Below are positions 8,731-18,229 of a stretch of 64,000 nt of DNA, in pieces. The translations under genes were made by a program, and so were the position numbers. Origin of the DNA: Natrinema versiforme (GTDB lineage Archaea; Halobacteriota; Halobacteria; Halobacteriales; Natrialbaceae); contig NZ_CP040330.1 in the NCBI RefSeq assembly GCF_005576615.1, forward strand, positions 1,798,001 to 1,862,000, in the 5' to 3' direction. The notes beneath the pieces are model-generated. The model saw nothing but the letters and a program-made list of their open reading frames with translations. It was not told where the DNA came from and made no database searches. Position 1 is the stretch's first letter; each line of letters starts with the position of its first letter.

Positions 8731-11700
8731 ATGGCCGCCGAGGATAGCAGCGTCGACGCGACGGTCGAGGATCGAAACGGAGAGCGACGGGGCACACCGC
8801 TCGAGACGGGATCAGACGGTGACGGCGGGGCGCTCGCGGCCGGCCTTCGGGCCGCCTGCGACGGCGACGTGCGGTTCGACGAGTACACGCGCGTCCTCTA
8901 CGCGACCGACGGAAGCATCTACGGCGCGCAACCGGCGGGCGTCGTCTTCCCGCGGGATACCGACGACATCCGTGCGGCGATGCGCGTCGCGGCCGACCAC
9001 GGCGCGCCGGTTCTGCCGCGGGGGGCTGGCTCCTCGCTCGCCGGACAGACGGTCGGGCCGGGCTGTGTCGTCCTCGATCTGTCACGACATATGGACGAGA
9101 TTCGGGCTATCGATCCCGAGAAACGGACCGCCGTCGTTCAGCCGGGGGTCGTCCAGGACGACCTCGACGCCGCACTCGAGCCCCACGGCCTCCGGTTCGC
9201 CCCCGATCCGGCCTCGTCGAACCGGGCGACGATCGGCGGCGGGATCGGGAACAATTCGACGGGCGCACACTCGGTACGGTACGGGATCACCGACGCCTAC
9301 GTCGAGGAGTGCGAGGTCGTCCTCGCCGACGGGTCGCTGATCCGCACTCGAGACGTCGTCCTCGATAGCCCCGAATGGGACCGGATCGTCTCGAAGGACG
9401 ACCGCGAGGCCGAAATCTACCGGACAGTACGCGCACTCGTCGAGGACAACGCGGCGGAGATCGAGGAGCGGTATCCGGATCTCAAGCGGAGCGTCAGCGG
9501 CTACAACCTACAGAAAGTGATCCGGGAGGGCCCCGAAGGGAACCGGGTACTCAACCTCTCGAAACTGCTCGTCGGTGCCGAAGGGACCCTCGGCGTCGTC
9601 GTCGAAGCCACGCTCTCGCTCGTGACCCGACCCGACGAGACCGCACTGGGCGTCTACTGTTACGACGACTTGCTCGAGGCGCTGGCCGCGGTCCCCGACG
9701 CCCTCGCGCTCGAGGCCAGCGCGGTCGAACTCATGGACGACGAGGTATTCCGGTTAGCCGCGGAGTCGGCGGAGTACGCCGAGTACGCGGAGCCGATTCC
9801 CGAGGGAACCGAGGCGGCGCTGATGCTCGAGTTCGATTCGGAAGTCGTCGACGACCTGCCGGACGCGATCGCGGCCGCGACGACCGATCTCGTCGACGGC
9901 GGGGCGGCGTTCGGCTCGATCGAGGCGTTCTCGCCGGCGAAACAGGACAAACTCTGGAAGCTCCGGAAAGCCGCCATCCCGCTGCTGATGAGCATGGAGG
10001 GCGATCCGAAGCCCTACCCCTTCGTGGAGGACGCGTCCGTCCCGCCCGACGAGCTGGCGGAGTACGTCGCGGGATTCCGGGGAATTCTCGAGGACCACGA
10101 CACCACGGCGGCCTACTTCGCCCACGCGGGGGTCGGCACGCTCCACATTCGACCGGTCCTGAATCTCAAGGCGGAGAACGACGTCGAGAAAATGCGCGCG
10201 ATCGCCGACGACGTCACGGATCTCGTCCGCGAACACAACGGCTCCTTTTCGGGCGAGCACGGCGACGGCCTCGCGCGGACGGAGTTCAACCCCAAGCTGT
10301 ACGGGCCGGATCTCTGGGAGGCGTTTCAGGATCTCAAATCGGCGTTCGATCCGGACTGGCGGCTGAACCCCGGGAAGGTAGTCTACCGGGACGAGGACCC
10401 GACCGACATCCGCGAACACCTCCGCTACGGCCCGGACTACGCCGCGCTCGAGCCCCGGACGACGCTGGATTTCGACGACGAGGGCGGGTTTGCCGACCTC
10501 GTGGAACTCTGTAACGGCTGTGGCACCTGCCGGCAGACCGACGGCGACGTGATGTGTCCCACCTACCGGGCGACCGAGGAGGAGATCGCGACCACGCGGG
10601 GGCGAGCCAACCTGCTCCGGGCGGCGATCAGCGGCGAGATCGACCCCGAGGAACTCTACGGCGAGCGGTTTCAGGACGAGGTGCTCGACCTCTGTATCGG
10701 CTGCAAGGGCTGTCAGAGAGACTGTCCGACCGGAGTCGACCTCGCGAAGCTCAAGGCCGAAGTGAAACACCAGTACCACGACCGCGAGGGGACGAGCCTG
10801 CGGGAACGGTTGTTCGCGAACGTCGACCGGCTCGCCGCGGTCGGGAGCGCGTTCGCGCCGATTGCCAACCGCGCGACGGCGCTTCCGGGTGCGCGAACGG
10901 CACTCGAGAAGACCGTCGGAATCGCTGCCGATCGCACGCTGCCGACCTTCCGGCGGGAGTCGCTAGTCGATTGGTTCCGGCAGCGAGGTGGGCCACAGGT
11001 CGCCGCCGAAGACGCGACGGCCGGCGTCGTCCTCTTTCCCGACACGGAGACGAACTACTCGACCCCTGAACTCGGGAAGGCCGCCGTCGAGGTCCTCGAG
11101 GCCGCGAACATCCGCGTCGCGATTCCCGATCTGGGTCCGACCGGTCGGGCGGCCTACTCGACCGGCATGCTCGACGTAGCGGCGGAGCAGGGCCGGGAAC
11201 TGCTCGCGGACCTCGAGCCGTACCTTGAGCGCGGCTGGGCGGTCCTGTTCGTCGAGCCCTCCGACGCGGCGATGGTCGTCGACGAGTACCGGAGCCTGCT
11301 CGCGGACGAGCGGGTCGAACTCCTCGCGGCGAACGCCTTCGGCGTCTGCGAGTACGTCGACCAGCGGCGGCTGGACGAGGACCTGCCGTTCGCCCAGTCC
11401 GAGAATGCGGACGCGCGATTGATCTTCCACGGCCACTGCCACCAGAAAGCCCGCGGCGCGGACCATCACGCCGTCGGCGTGCTCCGGCGGGCCGGCTACG
11501 CCGTCGACCCCGTCGACTCGGGCTGCTGTGGCATGGCGGGTAGTTTCGGCTACGAGGCCGAACACTACGAGCTCTCGAAAGCGATCGGCTCGCTGCTCCG
11601 AGAGGAACTCGAGGCCAGGGGGGTCGGACGGGCGGACGGTGACGGCGAGTCGATCGTCGTCGCGCCGGGCACCTCCTGTCGAACGCAGGTGGGCGACTTC

Positions 11701-11760
11701 GAGGGCTACGACCGGCCCGCCCATCCCGTCGAATTACTCGCGCGGGGACTCGAATCGTAG
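8731..11760 (+). CDS. FAD/Fe-S dehydrogenase, D-lactate or glycolate type
   Basis: This 1009-residue protein fuses what are often separate subunits. An FAD-binding-4 (PCMH) domain comes first (RGAGSSLAGQTVG near residue 96), then the FAD-linked oxidase C-terminal domain. A ferredoxin-type double [4Fe-4S] module follows (CNGCGTC near 594 and CIGCKGC near 655), then two CCG cysteine-rich domains (GHCHQK near 901, SGCCGMAG near 930). The layout matches GlcD-GlcF or Dld-type enzymes that oxidise a D-2-hydroxyacid and pass electrons to quinone. D-lactate is the most likely substrate, but glycolate is not excluded. The gene stands alone. Confidence 0.88.
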   Translation: MAAEDSSVDATVEDRNGERRGTPLETGSDGDGGALAAGLRAACDGDVRFDEYTRVLYATDGSIYGAQPAGVVFPRDTDDIRAAMRVAADHGAPVLPRGAGSSLAGQTVGPGCVVLDLSRHMDEIRAIDPEKRTAVVQPGVVQDDLDAALEPHGLRFAPDPASSNRATIGGGIGNNSTGAHSVRYGITDAYVEECEVVLADGSLIRTRDVVLDSPEWDRIVSKDDREAEIYRTVRALVEDNAAEIEERYPDLKRSVSGYNLQKVIREGPEGNRVLNLSKLLVGAEGTLGVVVEATLSLVTRPDETALGVYCYDDLLEALAAVPDALALEASAVELMDDEVFRLAAESAEYAEYAEPIPEGTEAALMLEFDSEVVDDLPDAIAAATTDLVDGGAAFGSIEAFSPAKQDKLWKLRKAAIPLLMSMEGDPKPYPFVEDASVPPDELAEYVAGFRGILEDHDTTAAYFAHAGVGTLHIRPVLNLKAENDVEKMRAIADDVTDLVREHNGSFSGEHGDGLARTEFNPKLYGPDLWEAFQDLKSAFDPDWRLNPGKVVYRDEDPTDIREHLRYGPDYAALEPRTTLDFDDEGGFADLVELCNGCGTCRQTDGDVMCPTYRATEEEIATTRGRANLLRAAISGEIDPEELYGERFQDEVLDLCIGCKGCQRDCPTGVDLAKLKAEVKHQYHDREGTSLRERLFANVDRLAAVGSAFAPIANRATALPGARTALEKTVGIAADRTLPTFRRESLVDWFRQRGGPQVAAEDATAGVVLFPDTETNYSTPELGKAAVEVLEAANIRVAIPDLGPTGRAAYSTGMLDVAAEQGRELLADLEPYLERGWAVLFVEPSDAAMVVDEYRSLLADERVELLAANAFGVCEYVDQRRLDEDLPFAQSENADARLIFHGHCHQKARGADHHAVGVLRRAGYAVDPVDSGCCGMAGSFGYEAEHYELSKAIGSLLREELEARGVGRADGDGESIVVAPGTSCRTQVGDFEGYDRPAHPVELLARGLES

Positions 11761-11796
11761 CGGCCGGTGTGCCATCGAGTTCGGTCTGCAGGCCCC

Positions 11797-12486
11797 TTAC
11801 GTCTCGTCTTCGACGCCGGCCGCTCGGAGGTACTCCTCGAGCAGCGTCGGGAACTGCCCGCCGCGGACGTACCGCAGCCCGAACTCGTCGGCCCACGAGA
11901 TGATGCCCCGGTCTTCGGTGACCACGCCGGCGTCGAGTTCCCGCGCGAGAACGAGCAGGTCGAAGTCCTCCCGGGAATCGAGGACGCCCTGCCGGAGCGC
12001 CCGGCGGTACTTGTCCCGCATGTTCGAGAGGATCCGATCGGCGTCGGTCATGTACTCCTCGCGCCCGTCGTCGGTGTTCGGTTCGGCCGCGAGGGCTTCG
12101 GGATCGAGCTGTTCGACCTCGCGGATCGCCTGTTCGGAGACGCGCAGCCCGCGATCGACTCGATCGCTCATCTCGTCGATGAAGTTGTAGACGATGTTCG
12201 CCGGAATCGTGACGCCGTACCGGTCGGGACTCTTGCGGACGACCCACGTATCGAGCCGCGAGAACACCGCCTCGTCGACATCCCGTTCGCGCAACATCGT
12301 CGCGAGTTCGTCGTGGATCGAGGGCGGCACGTAACAGGAGATGTTGAGCTCGAGCCGAGCGGTCGCGACCAGATCGAGCAGGCGGACGACGGCCGCCTCG
12401 AGGGACTCGTCGTCCCGCCGGATCTCCTCGGTGATGAACAGCGACGTGTCGAGGACGAACTGTTGGCGCGGCAGTTCCCCGGGCAT
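11797..12486 (-). CDS. PIN-domain RNA ligase partner protein (UPF0278)
   Basis: A 229-residue protein with a PIN-type nuclease fold: an early Asp (FVLDTSLFI, about residue 12), internal acidic residues, and a late Asp pair ([22 protein letters not shown], about residues 180-200). It matches the archaeal UPF0278 family named RNA ligase partner for its frequent gene association. It is divergent from the RNA ligase here, with 125 nt between the starts. The ATG at 12486 is preferred over an upstream in-frame ATG because the conserved region starts immediately after it. Probably an RNase acting with the ligase, but the substrate is unknown. Confidence 0.88.
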   Translation of the reverse strand: MPGELPRQQFVLDTSLFITEEIRRDDESLEAAVVRLLDLVATARLELNISCYVPPSIHDELATMLRERDVDEAVFSRLDTWVVRKSPDRYGVTIPANIVYNFIDEMSDRVDRGLRVSEQAIREVEQLDPEALAAEPNTDDGREEYMTDADRILSNMRDKYRRALRQGVLDSREDFDLLVLARELDAGVVTEDRGIISWADEFGLRYVRGGQFPTLLEEYLRAAGVEDET

Positions 12487-12611
12487 AGTCGTGCCTTCGG
12501 CGGGAACGCACATAGGCCTCATCCCGCCGAACTCCGGGGCGGCCGCGATCGATCCGACTGACGATCGGGACCGGCCCGGTGTTTTTGAGCGGGAACGTGG
12601 TCGAACGACGT

Positions 12612-13751
12612 ATGGACCGCGAGGACTACCTCGACCGGCTCGAGGCGACCGCGGAGGACCCGGCCGATCTCTTCGAGCACTTCGAGCAGCGGTCGGTAGC
12701 CGGCCGGACGCACTACATCCTCACCGCCGCCCGCCACGGCGTCGAGCGCGGGACCGTCATCGTCGCGGACACCGACAGCGTCGTCCGAGGCTATCCGAGC
12801 GTGCCGCGGATCCTCGTGCTCGATCCCGGTATCCCCTCGTTCTTCGAAGAGAACGAGACAGTCGCGATCGAGGAGAAACTGGACGGGTTCAACGTCCGGA
12901 TCGCGGTTCCCGACGGCGAGGGGAGCGACCCCCTCGCGTTCACCAGAAGCGGCTACGTCTGTCCGTACACGACCTCGCGGGCGCGCGATCTGCTCCCGCT
13001 CGAGGAGTTCTTCGCGGATCACCCGGAAAAGACCCTCTGTACCGAACTGATCGGGCCCGAGACGCCCTACACGACCCACGACTACGAGGGCGTCGGCTCC
13101 CACGAGTTCCGGGTGTTCGACGTCCGCGTCCGCGAGTCCGGCGACCCCCTCGCCGTGGCCGATCGGCGGTCGCTCTGTGCGGAGTACGGGTTCAGCCAAC
13201 CGCGCCAGTTCGGACGGGCGGAGCCGTCGGCCGCGGTCGAAACGGTCGGCGATGCGATCGACGATCTCGAGACAGCGGGTCGGGAGGGCGTCGTGATGAA
13301 ATCCGGCGACGGCGAGTCGATGGTCAAGTACACGACGGCGTCCCAGCACCGCGAGGAACTCGCCTACGCGTTCTCGCTGCCGTTCGAGCACGGCCGCGAC
13401 TTCGTCTTCTCCCGAATCGTTCGAGACGCGTTTCAGGCGGCCGAGTTCGACGAGGACGACGATCGCCTCCGGGAGCGAGCACACGATCTCGGCGAGTCGA
13501 TCCTCGAGCCGATGGTCTCGACCATTCGGGACGTGGCAGACGGCAAGACGATCGGCGAACGGCACACGGTCAGGGGCGATCCCGACGCGATCGACGCGCT
13601 CCTCGAGCACCTCCGCGAGCAGTCGCTCACCATCGACCTCGAGTCGGATCGGCTCGAGGACGGCGAGCGGGTCATCGAGTTCGTGAAAGTCGCAGAGTCG
13701 AGCCGGGATCGGATCCGGTACTATCTGGACGGCGGCACGCGGGACGAGTAA
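12612..13751 (+). CDS. ATP-dependent RNA ligase (archaeal Pab1020 type)
   Basis: A 379-residue nucleotidyltransferase. Motif [10 protein letters not shown] (lysine about residue 88), is the site of adenylation. ELIGPETPY and EFRVFDVRV correspond to the following motifs, and [14 protein letters not shown] contains motifs IV/V. The C-terminal domain is helical, as in the archaeal homodimeric Pab1020-type RNA ligases. The biological role in archaea is unresolved, with RNA repair or circularisation proposed. It is divergent from its PIN partner. The ATG at 12612 starts eleven codons inside a longer frame and gives the usual N-terminus. Confidence 0.92.
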   Translation: MDREDYLDRLEATAEDPADLFEHFEQRSVAGRTHYILTAARHGVERGTVIVADTDSVVRGYPSVPRILVLDPGIPSFFEENETVAIEEKLDGFNVRIAVPDGEGSDPLAFTRSGYVCPYTTSRARDLLPLEEFFADHPEKTLCTELIGPETPYTTHDYEGVGSHEFRVFDVRVRESGDPLAVADRRSLCAEYGFSQPRQFGRAEPSAAVETVGDAIDDLETAGREGVVMKSGDGESMVKYTTASQHREELAYAFSLPFEHGRDFVFSRIVRDAFQAAEFDEDDDRLRERAHDLGESILEPMVSTIRDVADGKTIGERHTVRGDPDAIDALLEHLREQSLTIDLESDRLEDGERVIEFVKVAESSRDRIRYYLDGGTRDE

Positions 13752-13811
13752 TGGTGCGCGATCTCGAGCGCGAACGAATCATTTAGGCGTCGGCCCGCGG
13801 TACGGAGGGGT

Positions 13812-14078
13812 ATGCCCGTCTCGAAATCGGAGTTCGAGGAGCTGCCGCCGTGTGACTTCTATACGCCGGCGGAACTGTTCGAGGACGACCAGATGTACAC
13901 TGTCTACGAGATCGCCCGCATGCTGCAGGGCGTCGAGCCCGACGCCGAACTCGACCCCGAGACCGAGGACATCCTGCTCGACTGGGCGATCCCGTGGGTC
14001 ATGACCAACGCGGACGACCTCGTGGTCGCCGAGCCACGAGACGAGGATGAACCCGGCTACTACGGCCTGAAAGAATGA
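13812..14078 (+). CDS. DUF5827 family protein
   Basis: An 88-residue acidic cytoplasmic protein. FYTPAELFEDDQMYTVYEIARMLQG and a C-terminal WAIPWVM match the haloarchaeal DUF5827 family, which has no known function. It overlaps the P-loop ATPase by four bases (ATGA), which points to coupled translation and a shared role. It begins 60 nt after the RNA ligase on the same strand, so the three genes may form an operon. Confidence 0.82.
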   Translation: MPVSKSEFEELPPCDFYTPAELFEDDQMYTVYEIARMLQGVEPDAELDPETEDILLDWAIPWVMTNADDLVVAEPRDEDEPGYYGLKE

Positions 14079-14905
14079 TCCTCCTCGTGGTCGGTGCCGA
14101 CCGCGTCGACGCCGGCAAGACCACGTTTTCGGCCGGCCTGCTCGAGCGAACCGGGGGCGTCGGCTACAAACCCCGCGCCGGCAACGACTTCTGGTTCGAT
14201 CACGACGACTGCCGGCGAGCGCTCGCCGACGGTCGACTGTACGGCAAGGACGCGGCCCGGCTCTCGGCGGCGGACGGCCGCGACCGCCCGCCCGAGCGAC
14301 TCAATCCCGTCCACCGGCTGTGGCGGCCCGCCCCCGGCGGCGACAGCGGGCTGCTCGGACGCGCCGACAGGGAGTTCCTCGTCGACCGCGTCGGTCGCGA
14401 CGGCGACGACCCGCTGTTCGTCCGCAACGCGACCGCCGAGATACCGGACGCGGTCGCCGAGGCGCTCCCGCTCGAGGACGCGATTCCCGTCGAGACCGTC
14501 GACGAGTTCAACGACCTCGCTCGGCAGCGGTACGTCCCCGCCTTCGAGCGACTGGCCGCCGACATCGAGTCGGAAGACGTCGCCGTCGTCGAGTCCTACA
14601 GCGACATCGCGCGGCCGCTCGAGGCGCTCGATCCGTCCTCGGTCGCCGCGGTCGCGGCCGTCGAACCCGGCCGCGTGCGGACCTACGCCGGCGACCGCTA
14701 CTGTCGCGCCTGCGAGATCGCGAGTTCGAGCCCCAGAGACGGGGCCGTCGAGAAGCGCGTCGGCGACGCCCTCGACTACCTCGATCCGCTCGAGCGGGTG
14801 TCGCTTCCGGCCCTCGGCGAGGACGCCCGGACCGACCCCGTGCGGATCGCGGACGCGTACGCCGACGCCTACGACGCGGTCCTCGACGCCGCCGCACGGC
14901 GCTAA
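14075..14905 (+). CDS. Predicted P-loop ATPase/GTPase
   Basis: A 276-residue protein opening with a deviant Walker A, GADRVDAGKTTFSAGLL (about residues 7-23), of the kind seen in cobyrinate-synthase/MinD-related P-loop enzymes. PRAGNDFWFDHDD follows shortly. FNDLARQRYVPAFERLA and VVESYSDIARPL lie in the middle, and RYCRACEI supplies a possible metal-binding CxxC near residue 211. Haloarchaeal homologues are annotated only as ATPases. It overlaps DUF5827 by four bases. A perfect palindrome downstream marks the convergent end with the MBL gene. Confidence 0.72.
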   Translation: MILLVVGADRVDAGKTTFSAGLLERTGGVGYKPRAGNDFWFDHDDCRRALADGRLYGKDAARLSAADGRDRPPERLNPVHRLWRPAPGGDSGLLGRADREFLVDRVGRDGDDPLFVRNATAEIPDAVAEALPLEDAIPVETVDEFNDLARQRYVPAFERLAADIESEDVAVVESYSDIARPLEALDPSSVAAVAAVEPGRVRTYAGDRYCRACEIASSSPRDGAVEKRVGDALDYLDPLERVSLPALGEDARTDPVRIADAYADAYDAVLDAAARR

Positions 14906-14922
14906 CCGGACCGGATCCGGAG

Positions 14923-14942
14923 TCTCCGCTCGCGAGCGGAGA
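14923..14942. terminator. Perfect 20-bp palindrome between convergent genes
   Basis: TCTCCGCTCG and CGAGCGGAGA are exact inverted repeats with no spacer. They lie between the P-loop ATPase and the MBL hydrolase, which converge, so a bidirectional terminator is likely. Confidence 0.5.
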
Positions 14943-14983
14943 GAAATGCCGGATTGTGGAGCGGTTCCCGGTGCGGTCAGGAC

Positions 14984-15562
14984 TCAGGACTGGCGCGCCA
15001 TCTGTGCCGAGAGTTCGACGTGATCGTAGGGCTCCCTCGTCACGCTCGACCCGTGGCCGGTGTGCATTGCCGCGAGTTCTGGATCGATCCGCTCGAGTAC
15101 CCGATCGATGCTCTCGATCAGGGTCGCTCGATCGCCCTCCTCGAGATCGGTGCGGCCGAAGCTCCCGTTCTGGAAGATCAGATCGCCCGCGAACAGGACC
15201 CCCGCCGCCTCGGAGTAGAAACAGAGGTGGTCGTCCTTGTGGCCGGGCGTGTGAAGCGCGACATACTCGTGGTCGCCCAACCGGACTGTCTCCTCGTCGG
15301 CGATGGCGTGATCGACGCCCTCGATCGAGGCGTCGTACCCCCACGCGTCGACACCGAAGGCGTCTTTGACCGCCTCGAGATTGCCGACGTGGTCACGATG
15401 CGTGTGCGTGAGGATCACCGCCTCGAGGTCGTCGACCTCGGAACGGACGGCGTCGACGACGTCGAAGTTCGCCCCGGTATCGACGAGTACGGGCCGGTCG
15501 CCGGTCACCAGAAAGACGTTGCTGGTAAACGCTTGCACGTTCCCCGCGAGATTAGTGATCAT
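14984..15562 (-). CDS. MBL-fold metallohydrolase
   Basis: A 192-residue metallo-beta-lactamase-fold hydrolase. The zinc motif HTHRDH (about residues 52-57), the third ligand His in LHTPGHKDD (about 104), the bridging Asp in LFAGDLIF (about 126) and a final His in AAMHTGHG (about 168) are all in place. Size and order resemble glyoxalase II-like thioesterases and small MBL hydrolases. The substrate is unknown. The gene is transcribed alone and converges on the ATPase gene. Confidence 0.9.
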   Translation of the reverse strand: MITNLAGNVQAFTSNVFLVTGDRPVLVDTGANFDVVDAVRSEVDDLEAVILTHTHRDHVGNLEAVKDAFGVDAWGYDASIEGVDHAIADEETVRLGDHEYVALHTPGHKDDHLCFYSEAAGVLFAGDLIFQNGSFGRTDLEEGDRATLIESIDRVLERIDPELAAMHTGHGSSVTREPYDHVELSAQMARQS

Positions 15563-15752
15563 GGCGACCGATACGCGGTCGACCGATTTGTGGGTATCGA
15601 CACAGGTCGGTCGACGGCGGACGGCAAACGTGTTTGAACGGAAAACACCACCCTGACGACCTGCAACGTAGGAAATAGCGCAGAGCGGCGTCTATTTCGA
15701 TCGACTCACGTATTCACAAGCATTTTTAGCTCCGGCACGTAGTGGTAGACGA

Positions 15753-17012
15753 ATGAATCGGCCGGTCTCCGTCGGACTCGTCGTTCTCGTCATCCTCGCG
15801 TCCGTTGCCGGTATCAGCGGATCGGTCGCCTCGGCAACGGCCGGACCGACCGACCCGTCGGCGACGGAGCCCGCTCTCGCGGAGAGACAGGTCGAGACGA
15901 CGGCCGACGCTGCTGACTCAAGTCCGTTCGTCTCACAGGAAGCCCAGAACTTCGACAATCGGACGTTCGATATCACGATTTACGAGAACGGGAGCGCGAC
16001 GTGGACGTTCCGGTACGAACGCCACTTCGCGAACGAAGAGAACGAGACGGAGGCCGAAGCGAACTTCGAGACCTTCATCGAGCGGTTCGAAGCGAACGAA
16101 ACCGGCCTCTACGATCAGTTCATCAACCGATCGCGGTTACTGACCGAGGCCGGTTCGGCGGAGACCGGCCGGGAGATGGAGGCGACGGACTTCCGGCGGT
16201 CCGCCCGAATCGAGGAGTGGCCGAGCAAGCGAGGGGTCATCGAGATGTCGTTTACCTGGAACGGGTTCGCGGCCGTCAACGACGGGACCGTCGTCGCGGG
16301 TGACGTCTTCCAGGACCTCTACCTGCCGCCCGGGCAGGCGATCGCCTACGAGGCCGGCGGCGACCTCACCTTCCGCTCTATCGAACCGAACGGGGAGTAC
16401 GCAGGCAACTCGCTCGAGTCGGCGAACTCGGTCCAGTGGAACGGTCAACAGCAGTTCGTCGACGGCCGCCCGCGTGCGGTTCTCGAGCGGCCCGACAGTG
16501 CCGCGGCCGGCAGCGGGAGCGGCGACCCGATTACGGCGATGACCGGTGCCGACATCGTCTGGTATCTCGTCGCCGGGCTCCTCGTGACCGGGATCGGGAT
16601 CGCAGCCGTGGTCTGGTATCGACGATACGGTCCCGGTGCCGACGATCCGGCCGGTGGCGCCGGCGCGGCCGAACGCTCGTCCGAGTCGACGCGACCGCCC
16701 GCCGCAACTCACGCCGGCGCGTCCACACCGGACGCCGACGCGACCCCCGACTCGGATGACGCGGCACCCCTCACCGACGATGCGCTCATGACCGATGAGG
16801 ACCGCGTCGTCAAACTCATCCGCGAGAACGGCGGCCGAATGAAACAGGTCAACATCGTCGACGAAACCGGCTGGTCGAAATCCAAGGTCAGCATGCTGCT
16901 TTCGGACATGGAAGACGACGGCACCATCAGCAAACTCCGCGTCGGCCGCGAAAACATCATCAGCCTCGAGGGCTTCGAACCCGAAGCGACGAAGTCGCCG
17001 TTCGACGAGTGA
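15753..17012 (+). CDS. Membrane-tethered winged-helix regulator
   Basis: A 419-residue protein with three parts. There is an N-terminal signal segment (about residues 6-30), then a long beta-rich extracellular region with Asn-rich glycosylation-type sites (residues 60-255, DUF7345 type). One membrane segment (about 263-288) is followed by a low-complexity linker and a cytoplasmic winged helix (about 345-405, RVVKLIRENGG, GWSKSKVSMLLSDMEDDG). It looks like a one-component sensor: an outside signal could alter DNA binding inside. Haloarchaeal relatives are annotated as HTH transcriptional regulators. Its targets are unknown. Upstream, CATTTTTAGC near 15720 may be the promoter. Confidence 0.82.
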   Translation: MNRPVSVGLVVLVILASVAGISGSVASATAGPTDPSATEPALAERQVETTADAADSSPFVSQEAQNFDNRTFDITIYENGSATWTFRYERHFANEENETEAEANFETFIERFEANETGLYDQFINRSRLLTEAGSAETGREMEATDFRRSARIEEWPSKRGVIEMSFTWNGFAAVNDGTVVAGDVFQDLYLPPGQAIAYEAGGDLTFRSIEPNGEYAGNSLESANSVQWNGQQQFVDGRPRAVLERPDSAAAGSGSGDPITAMTGADIVWYLVAGLLVTGIGIAAVVWYRRYGPGADDPAGGAGAAERSSESTRPPAATHAGASTPDADATPDSDDAAPLTDDALMTDEDRVVKLIRENGGRMKQVNIVDETGWSKSKVSMLLSDMEDDGTISKLRVGRENIISLEGFEPEATKSPFDE

Positions 17013-17129
17013 TCGCCGCACCGGTATCCCGTCGTTGATCGGTTCTTGCGTGGGACTGTCCGCCACTCTCGAGACGAAACGGAATCCTTAAACATCGTAC
17101 TGCGCTACGATTGGATGGAGACGAAGCCC

Positions 17130-17204
17130 GCTCCGATGGTGTAGTCCGGCCAATCATATTGCCCTCTCACGGCAATGACCTGGGTTCGAATCCCAGTCGG
17201 AGCA
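17130..17204 (+). tRNA. tRNA-Glu (CTC)
   Basis: A 75-nt cloverleaf. The acceptor arms GCTCCGA and TCGGAGC pair, the discriminator is A, and the anticodon stem TTGCC/GGCAA carries the loop CTCTCAC with anticodon CTC (reads GAG, Glu). The T arm is TGGGTTCGAATCCCA. CCA is not encoded. A CTTAAAC element at 17087-17093 is a plausible promoter about 40 nt upstream. Confidence 0.97.
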
Positions 17205-17557
17205 TACTGCTGTTTTCGAAGGGTTCAGACGACTTCCGTGCTATAAGAGCAAGCCGTATCCAAAAACCTCGGTGGGCACGCCATCGTCGGCATCGATGAA
17301 CGACACCTCGTCAACCCGACGAATCGAGACGACCTCACATGGCACCATCCCGACCAAGACCGCCTGAGCGATGGTGTCCCCCGACACCCGCTACGCGCTG
17401 ATGGAACTCACGCAACCCCGGCGTATCGGCAAATTCGACGCTGAGAAGCGCATCCGCACCGAACTGGGCACCGGTGCGCCGGCAACAGCACCGATCGTAT
17501 CCGTTCGCCACCAATCACTTTTCAGAGGCCGTCGGTATCTCAACTGCCAGTTCGACC
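17205..17557. other. Gene-free stretch downstream of tRNA-Glu
   Basis: About 350 nt with only short frames. One (from 17371, 76 codons) has codon usage close to real genes but overlaps the end of the membrane-protein gene on the other strand and matches no family I recognise. It could be a decayed remnant next to a tRNA, a usual integration site, but no tRNA-3'-end repeat or integrase fragment is visible. Confidence 0.4.
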
Positions 17558-18004
17558 TCAGGACCGATACCCGATCGTGTAGCGACGTAACACCCCTGTG
17601 ACCGTGACCGATCCGATGACGAACCCAATCCCCAGCAGTATCGCCACGTAGATTTCGTTCATTACGAACGAGTAGATCTGTGTGCCAAACACCACGTAGA
17701 ACGCGGAGAAGACGATCCCAGTAACGAGTCCGTATCCGATCCCACTGAGCGCGTAGTTGCAGGCCAGCGGTCGCGCCTCGAGATAGTACCACGCCATTCC
17801 CAATACGACTGCCGTCACGGCCACACAGAGCAGATAGAAGTGGAAGTACGTGTGTCCGAGCAAGAACAGCAGCGTTTCACCGACCCCGCGGGGACCGCTC
17901 AGGTGGTCCGCGATGAACGGGAGCACGTATCCGCCGATGAGGATCACTACCGTCAGAGCGGTATTTTGGCTCCGGCCGGGAAGGCTGATTGAACCTTCAC
18001 TCAT
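17558..18004 (-). CDS. Hypothetical membrane protein, about four TM segments
   Basis: A 148-residue protein with four predicted membrane segments (about residues 20-40, 50-75, 85-110 and 118-140). It has no motif I recognise. GHTYFHFYLLC in the second segment is notable for its histidines. The ATG at 18004 (MSEGSISLPGR) is preferred over one 14 codons earlier because the hydrophobic region follows at a normal distance. Function unknown. It is a single gene with no obvious partner. Confidence 0.55.
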   Translation of the reverse strand: MSEGSISLPGRSQNTALTVVILIGGYVLPFIADHLSGPRGVGETLLFLLGHTYFHFYLLCVAVTAVVLGMAWYYLEARPLACNYALSGIGYGLVTGIVFSAFYVVFGTQIYSFVMNEIYVAILLGIGFVIGSVTVTGVLRRYTIGYRS

Positions 18005-18229
18005 CGTCGTTCGAGTGTGGGCCACCGTCTTGTAGGGTAAAGTCACTGGTCGTTTTCACTGTGACCGTGGTATGATCAGCGGCAAGAGTCGGCGAGCGAT
18101 CCGTTCTGAGATCGACGTGACATGTACGTCCCGCGTCAGGGTCAAGAACTCGAGTAAGCCGCCGTCGGAGCCCGTCCCGGCGATGGCGTTACGGCCGTGG
18201 TAGGCGTCTGGTGATCGTATCAGTACTCT

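Noticed and set aside
10751-12511. A 586-codon minus-strand frame over the end of the dehydrogenase and the PIN gene
   Set aside because: Arg/Ser/Pro-rich, no motif. Two well-supported genes occupy the same DNA in other frames.
17205-17557. A 76-codon frame next to tRNA-Glu as a gene or integrase fragment
   Set aside because: Overlaps the end of a membrane-protein gene on the other strand, and no recognisable family or start signal.
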